Source: an uncultured Haemophilus sp.
GTDB lineage: Bacteria; Pseudomonadota; Gammaproteobacteria; Enterobacterales; Pasteurellaceae
NCBI RefSeq assembly: GCF_937976265.1
Contig: NZ_CALJRX010000256.1
Span: 1-34,948 of the forward strand
DNA: 34,948 bases
Direction of reading: 5' to 3'
How positions within the stretch are numbered: the first letter of the stretch is position 1; every line of letters starts with the position of its first letter. Under the pieces are notes generated by a model that was not told the origin of the DNA, did not search any database, and saw only the letters and a list, made by a program, of their open reading frames with translations. Position numbers and translations under genes: made by a program. This document shows positions 7,583 to 15,039 of this stretch, piece after piece.

Positions 7583-9136
7583 TTAATGGTTGATAGGTAA
7601 ATCTAATATATCTGTAATTTCTATTATGCGAGGCACTGCTGATTTTGGACAAACTAAGCAATAGAAATTATCAGAACCGCTATCCACATAAAGCAAAGTA
7701 TAATCACTTTTTGCTTCTACTTTAGCCTTAATACGTGCAAAGTCATGCTTTGCTTCTTCAAAAGTGATTTCGAAAGTTTGTTCAAGAGACTCAGAAAGAA
7801 AATGATTGAGAGAGTCATAATCAATCTTCCAGTCATCTTGGTAGCAATGTAGATAACTTCTGATAAGGCTCAATTTAGCATATTCTTCATCGAAATCTTC
7901 GTCCTCATAGATATCACCAAATGCGATCATTTTCTCTCGACATTTTTCAAGGTCTTTATTTAGCCATTTATAGAGACTTTTAACTTGCTTAATGTATTTT
8001 GCTTTGATGTATTTTTTCGTTTCAAGCAACATAAGTAACTCATCAAATAAGGTATCTTGATTGATTTCAGTTTCACGTCTGTCAATGCTATCGCAAATCA
8101 AATCAACGGCTTGTTTTAACAAATCAAACTTGTAATGTTGTTCATCGAGCGGTTTTGCATAATAAATCGCTGCCATTAAATTAAAAATAAAAAGCTTATC
8201 AGCATGTTGTAATGAATATGCGGCATCGCAAATAGGTTGCCCAGCAAATAACTCAATTCTTTGAGGAAGTTCAAATTCAATAATATGTTCATATTCCTTA
8301 TGCGGTTTTATGCCAAACCCAATATTTAAAAAAGAATAGCCAGAACCATTAAAAAATTCTTCTCGAGAAGCAGGTACGAATCCCATTGGGTTACAGAATT
8401 GGCTTTGTAAATCATACATATCGCCGTCAAAATCTAATTCCTTAAATTTTTCTTTGGAATAATCATCCCAATTGTCGGAATAGTAAAATTGATAGGCATG
8501 GATAGGCGTTTCAAAGAGGGGGTTTTTGACGTCGATACATCCATCTTGTTGCGTTTGAAGATAACGTTCAATTTTTGCGAGTTTTTGATCTAATAGAGAG
8601 AAATCTTCAGGCTTTTCAATCGCATTAAACACGGCATCAACTGAATGTAAAAATTTCTCATAATGCGGACTCTTTTGATTAAATGGCTTGGCAAGCACCA
8701 TATCCTGACAAAGTTTTTTCGCTTCATCTGTTACGGCGAAAACGAAGCTATCCTGAGCGGGAAAAATAAAAACTCTAAAAAGTGAGCTATCTGTTGGGTT
8801 TAATTTAAAATCAATAGAAAGAAATAATTGAACCCAATTTTCCTCTTCAAATTCAATGCGCGTAATACAAGGCAGTTTCATTGTTTTTGTTAGGAGCAAC
8901 TCTAGAGGTTGGTATAAATCAGATAACCCCGTATTTTCTAGAAATTCAGATTCATCTAAATTGGCTTTACCATAATGCCAATAGGTTGCGATTGCCATTG
9001 GCGCAACCTTGTGATTTCGGGCAAACAACCTCTCAGATGCTTCTTCTTTCGCCTTAAAATATTGAAAGATTTTGTCCAGTTTGGTGATTAATTTGTTGTC
9101 TAATTTATCAGCGTGTTGTTTAGATTTAAAAAACAT
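7583..9136 (-). CDS. hypothetical protein of 517 aa, unknown function
   Basis: I do not recognise this protein. It has 517 aa, is acidic, and shows no signal peptide or membrane helix, so it is probably cytoplasmic. The N-terminal 60 residues are charged and helical (MFFKSKQHADKLDNKL). The middle contains aromatic-rich beta-like segments (YQFYYSDNWDDYSKEKF). Residues around 350-450 are helical with many Lys/Glu. The C-terminal 100 residues (YTLLYVDSGSDNFYCLVCP) look like a separate small domain, faintly like DUF6630, which I could not confirm. No good Shine-Dalgarno precedes the ATG. It follows the secreted protein gene at 9163 by 26 bp on the same strand, so the two are probably one operon. 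Its place in the eno-pyrG block suggests a strain-variable gene. Confidence 0.75.
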   Translation of the reverse strand: MFFKSKQHADKLDNKLITKLDKIFQYFKAKEEASERLFARNHKVAPMAIATYWHYGKANLDESEFLENTGLSDLYQPLELLLTKTMKLPCITRIEFEEENWVQLFLSIDFKLNPTDSSLFRVFIFPAQDSFVFAVTDEAKKLCQDMVLAKPFNQKSPHYEKFLHSVDAVFNAIEKPEDFSLLDQKLAKIERYLQTQQDGCIDVKNPLFETPIHAYQFYYSDNWDDYSKEKFKELDFDGDMYDLQSQFCNPMGFVPASREEFFNGSGYSFLNIGFGIKPHKEYEHIIEFELPQRIELFAGQPICDAAYSLQHADKLFIFNLMAAIYYAKPLDEQHYKFDLLKQAVDLICDSIDRRETEINQDTLFDELLMLLETKKYIKAKYIKQVKSLYKWLNKDLEKCREKMIAFGDIYEDEDFDEEYAKLSLIRSYLHCYQDDWKIDYDSLNHFLSESLEQTFEITFEEAKHDFARIKAKVEAKSDYTLLYVDSGSDNFYCLVCPKSAVPRIIEITDILDLPINH

Positions 9137-9162
9137 AATAAAAATGCTCAGTTTAAAAGAGA

Positions 9163-10002
9163 TTACTCGTAATATTCATATTTCTTGGTGGTTTTATCTA
9201 ACCATATACCTTTTTCATCATACATAATGCTTTCAATCACATTACCGTGTTGATCAAATTTATGACGCGTTGTGAGCGTTTCTTCTAATTTCCCATGTTG
9301 ATCAAAAATTTGGCGTTTTAATTCATTGTAATTTTTGTCATAAGTAAAATCTGCTCGTCCCTCATTAAAAGACGTGTTATGTACAAAGTCGCCATTTTCG
9401 AGATAACGATAAGTTTCGCAATTACTTTCTTTTCCATTGTCATCAAAGTCACAAGCTTTGATGAGTTTACCGTCCTTGTAATGGAATTTTTTCGCATGGC
9501 CGTCAATAAGTTTTGCATAATAAACAGCTTCAGAGATGAGTTTGCCATCTTTGTCGTAAACTCTTTTGATGTAATCTTCTTGAAAATTCGGTTTTTTCGG
9601 CTTTTTGCCTACATAAGTGATTTCTAAAATGACACCCGAACCATCGCTGTTTTCTTGATAGTGGTAGAGTCTTCCATGAGTCTCTTTATAGATATCAGAA
9701 CGAATTTCTTCTAATCGATTGTTTTGATCATATCGATAATTCGCCGTCGTTTTATCGAAATGTTCAGACTCGCCAGTAACATCTTCAGTCTTAATTAAAA
9801 AACCTTGCTCGTTATAAAATTGACGAACATCGTTCGTGACCACTTCTCCTTCTGCCACTTCAGGATTATATTCCGAATGTGAAATAACAGATTTCACTTT
9901 GCCTTGTAAGTGATTCGCTTGCCAATCGGTTTGAACTGGGAAAAGTGCGAAAGCAGAGGTAGAAAGGCTAGCGAGAAGGGCTGTCAGTAAAAATTTATGC
10001 AT
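9163..10002 (-). CDS. secreted protein with YD/RHS-like repeats
   Basis: A 279-aa protein with a clear Sec signal peptide (MHKFLLTALLASLSTSAFA, cleavage after residue 19), so it is exported to the periplasm or beyond. The mature part is a string of short beta-type units of the form Y-x-[DN]-x-x-[GN]-x-[LV]-x-x, for example YRYDQNNRLEEI, YDKDGKLISEAVYY, YKDGKLIKACDFDDNGKE, FDQHGKLEETL and FDQHGNVIESIMYDEKG. This matches the pattern of YD or toxin_WG/MORN-like antigen repeats rather than a full RHS protein, since there is no core domain or C-terminal toxin. Two cysteines (KAC...SNC) could form a disulfide. AAAGGAAT precedes the ATG. It is upstream of, and likely co-transcribed with, the 517-aa unknown gene. 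Function unknown. Confidence 0.8.
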   Translation of the reverse strand: MHKFLLTALLASLSTSAFALFPVQTDWQANHLQGKVKSVISHSEYNPEVAEGEVVTNDVRQFYNEQGFLIKTEDVTGESEHFDKTTANYRYDQNNRLEEIRSDIYKETHGRLYHYQENSDGSGVILEITYVGKKPKKPNFQEDYIKRVYDKDGKLISEAVYYAKLIDGHAKKFHYKDGKLIKACDFDDNGKESNCETYRYLENGDFVHNTSFNEGRADFTYDKNYNELKRQIFDQHGKLEETLTTRHKFDQHGNVIESIMYDEKGIWLDKTTKKYEYYE

Positions 10003-10258
10003 GATTATTCCTTTTATAACAAGCAGTTGAATTGACGAATGTTTTATAAATATATTTAAAAGTAACCGCTTATTTAAGTTAGATAAATAGTTGACTAAAA
10101 TGTTATACTAATTCGAATATTTTTTGAAGTGTAGTTAAATAAATTTGCTTTTTTATAGGGAAGAAAATGATGAAAGTATTCCGGAAAGTAGTCATTTTCT
10201 GTATTGATAAGAAAAGCATAATATACAAATACATTGATTAAGAGAGATATTAGGAAAT

Positions 10259-11212
10259 ATGCAGCGTTTAAAGACACCATTAGAAATATTTTTGTGGACA
10301 ATTGGTATATTGTTTGGAATTGTCACGTTATTATTTATTTTGAGTTATTTTGTATTTTATGTTTTGTTCTCTTCAGCTCCACAAGATTGGGGGCTTAGAG
10401 GCGTTCAGTTACAAGATAAACCGTATTTAGCAGGTATTGATGATCTATCTCCGAATGCATTTGTTTTTGCAACAACCGGAGAAGATGCGCCAGATTATGT
10501 TATTACGCTCGATAATACGTATTTTAAGTGGGGCGATTTTCGTTTAAATAAACTTTCATTAAATAGTAATGTCGTTAGCATCAATGATTTGGTTAGATTG
10601 GGTAAACAACATGATACTGACTTAGGCATGCCGGAAACGATTTCTATTAATGGACAGTCTTGTTTGAGTAGAGGAAGTTTTGTTTTTGTACGAATAAAAG
10701 GTAAGGGGCCTTCGATGTCTTATTCTGATTTTACCTTAGCCAGTTGTGAAATACCTGAAGGTGAAGTTATTCTACCGACGATTCGTTTAAAGAGTAAAGT
10801 TGCATTTTATGAAAATCGCCAGCTCAATTATGATTATCTTTGGAAACATAATGAGTTAATAAGTTCACAAATAAAGCAAGCTCATAGTTATAATGCGAAC
10901 TTTGTAGAGCCGAGTTTGCAAGTTCAGTTAGCTAATGATAAAGATAAATTTGATATTTGGTGGTATTACACTGATTTAACCAATCATGCGAAGCTTATCC
11001 AAGTTGTTCACGCTGATTATATGGATAAAGCAAGTAGTGAAAGGAATTTTGTTATTGGTGAGTGTCGTTATAAAGTAGGTAACACTCAAATTTATCTCAC
11101 TGATTTAACAAAAGATACCGCACATTGGAATTTTATTGATGATTTCGATTCAGGTGATATTTCTGATAAATGTAAAATGCAAATCTTGCCTTATCGTTTG
11201 GTGAAACGGTAA
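10259..11212 (+). CDS. membrane-anchored protein with four-cysteine extracytoplasmic domain
   Basis: I do not recognise this 317-aa protein. One long hydrophobic helix at residues 11-38 (IFLWTIGILFGIVTLLFILS) follows a short basic N-terminus, so it should be anchored in the inner membrane with residues 40-317 outside. That domain is beta-rich and contains exactly four cysteines (GQSCLS, LASCEIP, GECRY, DKCKM), consistent with two disulfides. AGGAA lies 5 bases before the ATG at 10259. It faces pyrG and shares a USS-derived bidirectional terminator with it. It reads away from the secreted YD-like gene, with a 256-bp AT-rich spacer that holds no gene I can support. No catalytic motif is visible. 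Confidence 0.8.
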   Translation: MQRLKTPLEIFLWTIGILFGIVTLLFILSYFVFYVLFSSAPQDWGLRGVQLQDKPYLAGIDDLSPNAFVFATTGEDAPDYVITLDNTYFKWGDFRLNKLSLNSNVVSINDLVRLGKQHDTDLGMPETISINGQSCLSRGSFVFVRIKGKGPSMSYSDFTLASCEIPEGEVILPTIRLKSKVAFYENRQLNYDYLWKHNELISSQIKQAHSYNANFVEPSLQVQLANDKDKFDIWWYYTDLTNHAKLIQVVHADYMDKASSERNFVIGECRYKVGNTQIYLTDLTKDTAHWNFIDDFDSGDISDKCKMQILPYRLVKR

Positions 11213-11245
11213 TAGAATCAATCAAATTAAAATGCTTAAAAATGC

Positions 11246-11285
11246 AAAGTGCGGTCAAAAACACAAGAATTTTTGGCCGCACTTG
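11246..11285. terminator. bidirectional terminator between the four-Cys gene and pyrG, built from uptake signals
   Basis: AAGTGCGGTCAAAAA (11247-11261) pairs with TTTTTGGCCGCACTT with one G-U pair around a short loop. It sits between convergent genes; the left arm is an exact USS and the right arm has one mismatch. Confidence 0.8.
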
Positions 11286-11305
11286 TTTATGGTATTATCA
11301 GTAAA

Positions 11306-12943
11306 TTACTTTTCAGTTTTTAACTGATTTTCTCTAGCTGCTTTGACAAAGCCTTCAAATAATGGGTGGCCATCACGTGGTGTGGACGTAAATTCTGGAT
11401 GAAATTGACATGCCACAAACCATGGGTGGTTTGGTACTTCAATGATTTCCACTAATTTACGATCCGCAGATAAACCAGTTACTTTAAGGCCTGCTTTTTC
11501 AATTTGTGGAAGCAGGTTATTGTTCACTTCATAGCGGTGACGATGACGTTCTTCGATAGTTTCTTTGCCATATAATGCACGCGCTTTTGAGCCTTCAATT
11601 AAATGACATTGTTGTGCACCTAAACGCATTGTGCCACCGAGATCTGAATTATCATCACGAGTTTCAATGTGGCCTTCCGCATCTTGCCATTCTGTAATCA
11701 AACCAACAACAGGTTGCTCACAGTTACGATCAAATTCAGATGAGTTCGCTTTTTCAAGACCAGCAACGTTACGTGCGTATTCGATTAACGCAATTTGCAT
11801 CCCTAAACAAATACCGAGGTAAGGAACATTGTTTTCACGCGCATATTTTGCAGTCAAGATTTTGCCTTCTACACCGCGATAGCCAAAGCCGCCTGGTACT
11901 AAAATTCCATCGACACCTTTTAATACGTCAGTACCTTTGGTTTCAACATCTTGAGAATCAATGTATTTGATGTGCACGCTTAAACGGTTTTTTAAGCCAG
12001 CGTGTTTTAAAGCTTCATTCACTGATTTATAGGCATCCGGTAATTCAGTATATTTACCCACCATACCGATGGTGACATCGCCCACAGGGTTGGCTTCTTG
12101 ATAAAGCACTTGTTCCCATTCTGAAAGGTCCGCTTCAGGACAGTCTAAGTGGAAACGTTGGCAGATGAATTCATCCAAACCTTGTGATTTTAATAATGCC
12201 GGAATTTGATAGATTGAATTCACATCTTTTAATGAGATGACCGCACGTTCTGGTACGTTACAGAATAAGGCGATTTTTGCACGCTCGTTTGGTGGAATCA
12301 TGCGATCTGAACGGCAGATAAGCACATCCGGCTGAATACCAATCGAAAGTAATTCTTTTACGGAATGTTGAGTTGGTTTGGTTTTTACTTCGCCCGCCGT
12401 TGGGATATATGGCACTAACGTTAAGTGCATAAAAATAGTATTCTCACGACCTACTTGTACGGCAAGTTGACGCAGTGCTTCTAAGAATGGAAGCGATTCA
12501 ATGTCACCCACTGTTCCGCCTACTTCCACGATTACCACATCATGACCTTGTGCGCCGGCAATCACGCGATCTTTAATTTCATTGGTAATGTGTGGGATAA
12601 CTTGAATTGTCGCACCTAAATAATCACCACGACGCTCTTTGCGTAATACTTCAGAATAAATTTTACCTGTGGTGAAGTTGTTGCGTTTTGTCATTTTGGT
12701 ACGAATAAAACGCTCGTAGTGACCTAAGTCTAAATCGGTTTCCGCCCCGTCTTGTGTCACGAACACTTCGCCGTGTTGGGTTGGGCTCATTGTACCCGGA
12801 TCCACGTTGATGTAAGGGTCTAATTTCATAATAGTCACGTTTAAGCCACGTGCTTCTAAAATGGCTGCCAATGATGCTGCAGCAATACCTTTACCTAACG
12901 ATGAAACCACACCGCCTGTGACGAAAATATAATTTGTAGCCAT
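11306..12943 (-). CDS. pyrG: CTP synthase
   Basis: CTP synthase, 545 aa, the usual length. It aminates UTP to CTP using ATP and glutamine. The N-terminal amidoligase domain starts with GGVVSSLGKGIAAAS and includes the VEVGGTVGDIES segment at 139-150. The C-terminal glutamine amidotransferase domain carries the nucleophile C379 in GICLGMQ and the partners H515 and E517 in FHPEF; GGFGYRG at 351-357 is the oxyanion region. In many gammaproteobacteria pyrG sits directly beside eno; here about 7 kb of other genes separate them. A TATAAT box lies upstream on the minus strand. Confidence 0.99.
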   Translation of the reverse strand: MATNYIFVTGGVVSSLGKGIAAASLAAILEARGLNVTIMKLDPYINVDPGTMSPTQHGEVFVTQDGAETDLDLGHYERFIRTKMTKRNNFTTGKIYSEVLRKERRGDYLGATIQVIPHITNEIKDRVIAGAQGHDVVIVEVGGTVGDIESLPFLEALRQLAVQVGRENTIFMHLTLVPYIPTAGEVKTKPTQHSVKELLSIGIQPDVLICRSDRMIPPNERAKIALFCNVPERAVISLKDVNSIYQIPALLKSQGLDEFICQRFHLDCPEADLSEWEQVLYQEANPVGDVTIGMVGKYTELPDAYKSVNEALKHAGLKNRLSVHIKYIDSQDVETKGTDVLKGVDGILVPGGFGYRGVEGKILTAKYARENNVPYLGICLGMQIALIEYARNVAGLEKANSSEFDRNCEQPVVGLITEWQDAEGHIETRDDNSDLGGTMRLGAQQCHLIEGSKARALYGKETIEERHRHRYEVNNNLLPQIEKAGLKVTGLSADRKLVEIIEVPNHPWFVACQFHPEFTSTPRDGHPLFEGFVKAARENQLKTEK

Positions 12944-12975
12944 AGTGAGAGACCTAAAATGTTGGGATAAAAATG

Positions 12976-13004
12976 ATTATAGCCAATCATCTTTTATGCA
13001 AATT
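12976..13004 (-). promoter_or_regulatory. predicted pyrG promoter
   Basis: A perfect TATAAT (12976-12981, minus strand) lies 33 bp before the pyrG ATG. The -35 is weak (AATTTG at 12999-13004 with a 17-bp spacer), so only the -10 is convincing. Confidence 0.45.
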
Positions 13005-13059
13005 TGTGCAGAATGCTGAAAAGTGCGGTCAAAAATAAAAGAAAAAGATGATTAGCTAT
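12979..13059. repeat. 17-bp inverted repeat (one mismatch) flanking a USS
   Basis: ATAGCCAATCATCTTTT at 12979-12995 is the reverse complement, with one mismatch, of AAAAGATGATTAGCTAT at 13043-13059. The left arm overlaps the pyrG -10 box; the USS at 13020-13029 lies between the arms. Confidence 0.7.
13020..13029 (+). repeat. DNA uptake signal, intergenic
   Basis: AAAGTGCGGT followed by CAAAAATAAAA, i.e. the core with the AT-rich tail typical of the extended Haemophilus signal. Confidence 0.85.
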
Positions 13060-13152
13060 CAAGACGGGAGGATAGTTTACAGGATTTGAGATTTTTATAC
13101 AATCTTGTCTTGTCAGGAATGTATGAAAATTAAATGGCTTATCATATTCTCC

Positions 13153-13167
13153 ATTCTACGATAGAAT
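13153..13167 (+). repeat. 15-bp near-palindrome, left copy
   Basis: ATTCTACGATAGAAT: 6-bp arms ATTCTA/TAGAAT around CGA. Identical to 16866-16880 on the other side of the chaperone cassette. TAGAAT could also be a -10 (TTATCA at 13139-13144, 17-bp spacer). Confidence 0.8.
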
Positions 13168-13326
13168 ACGCGGGCCTTTCAGCTATATATGATGCATAAA
13201 TAGAGTTAAGGACGCAGAATCTAAATATATTAATTATTCTAGGTAAAAAAACAGATTACCTAATTTATAAAATAAGTTAAATTTAGCAAGGTTTTCATTT
13301 CACTTGCTTGATATAAAGGAATCAAG

Positions 13327-15039
13327 ATGACTACATTACAACTTGGCATAGACCTAGGTACAACGAATAGCCTGATTGCACAATTTATTGATGGTGAAAC
13401 TAAACTTATTCCTAACCGTTTGGGGCATTTTTTAACTCCATCTGTCGTTAGTATGGCTGAGGATGGCACTATTCTTGTTGGTCTTGCAGCTAGAGAACGT
13501 TTATCTACGGCTCCAGGTCATACTGCTGCTGCATTTAAACGTTTTATGGGTACAGATAAACGTTTTCATCTAGGTAATCAGCAGTTTAGAGCTGAAGAGC
13601 TTTCGGCATTAATTTTAAAAAGTTTAAAAGAAGATGCAGAAGCATATTTACAACAAGAAGTTAGAGATGTAGTAATAACCGTACCTGCTTATTTTAATGC
13701 AATCCAGCGTCAGGCAACACAACAAGCAGCACAGATGGCTGGGCTTAATGTATTGCGATTACTTAATGAACCAACAGCTGCTGGACTAGCCTATAATTTA
13801 CAGGAAAAACCAGATAATACTCGTTTCCTTATTTACGATTTGGGTGGTGGTACTTTTGATGTATCAATTTTAGATTATTTTGATGGTGTTGTTCAGGTTT
13901 CTGCCAGTGCAGGAGATAATCATCTCGGTGGAGAGGATTTTTTGCAAGCTTTGAAACATTGTTTCTTGCAACGCTGCACTGAGCTTTCTAAGTTAGATAT
14001 TGAAAAATTGAATTTACAGAAAGATATTTGGCAACCACTTGAAATAGCTAAACGTCAATTGAGCCAAGAGTCAGAGGTCGATATTTCAATTAACTTTGAA
14101 GGGAAAGAATATAAAGCAAGAATTACTCGAGAAGATTTTCAACAAGCTTCTAGTGTACTTTTTTCTCGGTTACGCCAGCCATTAGAGCGAGCCTTACGTG
14201 ATGCGCGATTAAATCCTGAACAAATTGATGGTATTATCCTCGTAGGGGGGGCAACCAGAATGCCAATGATTAGCCGTTCGATTGTTCAACTGTTTAAAAA
14301 AATTCCCCAGTTAGGAGTTAATCCTGATGAAGCTATTGCAAGAGGTGCGGCAATTCAGGCTGCATTAATTTTCCGAAATCAACATTTGGATGAAGTGATT
14401 TTAACAGATGTAATGCCTTTTTCTCTTGGTACTGACACGTCAATTAATCTTGGTAATGGGCGTATGTCTCATGGGCATTTTAGTCCAATTATTGAGCGTA
14501 ATATGCCAGTTCCTGTTTCTCGTTCTAAAAATTTTGTTACTGCTCTGGATAATCAAACTGAAATCAAATTTGATATATTGCAAGGTGAATCACCTTTAGC
14601 TAGAGAAAATCTGCTATTGGGTGAGATGATTATCAAAATCCCTCCTCTTCCAGCAGGTGAAATTAGTATTGATGCAAGATTTAGCTATGATATCAATGGG
14701 TTGTTGGAGGTTGATCTTATTAACCAAGAATTAAATATTAATGCAAATAAAATTTTTAAACAAAATGCGCTTACATTAACCGAGGATGATATTAAGCATT
14801 CTCGTGCGAGATTAAGAGCTTTAAAAATTCATCCTAGAGATCAAGAAAAAAATATTTATCTTATTGAAAAAGCCAAACGTATATATGAAGAATATCTTGG
14901 AGATAATCGTCATATGATAAGCCAATATTTGGCTCATTTTGAAAGTGTATTAGATAGCCAAGATCAAGTAAGTATTTTACGCGAGCAGAAAGACTTTGAA
15001 GCGTTTTTAGCCAAGTTTGACGGTGGATGGATACTATAA
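13327..15039 (+). CDS. hscC: HscC-type Hsp70 chaperone
   Basis: An Hsp70 of 570 aa, shorter than DnaK (about 638) and close to E. coli HscC (about 556). The actin-like ATPase domain is complete: phosphate-1 GIDLGTTNS at 7-15, catalytic-type lysine K71, phosphate-2 DLGGGTFDVS at 171-180 and the adenosine motif LVGGATRMP at 305-313. HscC-like features are LIPNRLGHFLTPSVVSM, SAGDNHLGGEDF and SFSYD-type substrate-domain residues with DINGLLEVD. The C-terminal lid is short and lacks a DnaK tail. HscC in E. coli works with the membrane J-proteins DjlB/DjlC and has been linked to control of sigma70; any such role here is by homology. AAGGA lies 6 bases before the ATG. The stop TAA touches the ATG of the J-like gene. 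Confidence 0.92.
   Translation: MTTLQLGIDLGTTNSLIAQFIDGETKLIPNRLGHFLTPSVVSMAEDGTILVGLAARERLSTAPGHTAAAFKRFMGTDKRFHLGNQQFRAEELSALILKSLKEDAEAYLQQEVRDVVITVPAYFNAIQRQATQQAAQMAGLNVLRLLNEPTAAGLAYNLQEKPDNTRFLIYDLGGGTFDVSILDYFDGVVQVSASAGDNHLGGEDFLQALKHCFLQRCTELSKLDIEKLNLQKDIWQPLEIAKRQLSQESEVDISINFEGKEYKARITREDFQQASSVLFSRLRQPLERALRDARLNPEQIDGIILVGGATRMPMISRSIVQLFKKIPQLGVNPDEAIARGAAIQAALIFRNQHLDEVILTDVMPFSLGTDTSINLGNGRMSHGHFSPIIERNMPVPVSRSKNFVTALDNQTEIKFDILQGESPLARENLLLGEMIIKIPPLPAGEISIDARFSYDINGLLEVDLINQELNINANKIFKQNALTLTEDDIKHSRARLRALKIHPRDQEKNIYLIEKAKRIYEEYLGDNRHMISQYLAHFESVLDSQDQVSILREQKDFEAFLAKFDGGWIL

Larger units (their letters stand above)
12944..13326. other. 383-bp gene-free spacer between pyrG and the hscC-type gene
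   Basis: Between divergent genes. It holds the pyrG -10 region, an inverted repeat (12979-12995 with 13043-13059), a USS (13020-13029), and one copy of the 15-bp near-palindrome (13153-13167) followed by a GC-rich stretch ACGCGGGCC. The remainder is AT-rich with no ORF or tRNA I can support. Confidence 0.7.

Noticed and set aside
10095..10301. 68-aa minus-strand ORF with hydrophobic start
   Set aside because: It begins inside the well-supported plus gene at 10259, has no ribosome site, and lies in AT-rich DNA where such frames are common.
13168..13326. Possible tRNA or small RNA after the GC-rich ACGCGGGCC stretch
   Set aside because: The stretch after the 15-bp site looks like a stable-RNA discriminator, but no cloverleaf, CCA end or terminator could be found.
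13327..15039. The Hsp70 as DnaK or HscA
   Set aside because: It lacks the DnaK tail, has no grpE, dnaJ or isc neighbours, and its blocks and J-like neighbour fit HscC.
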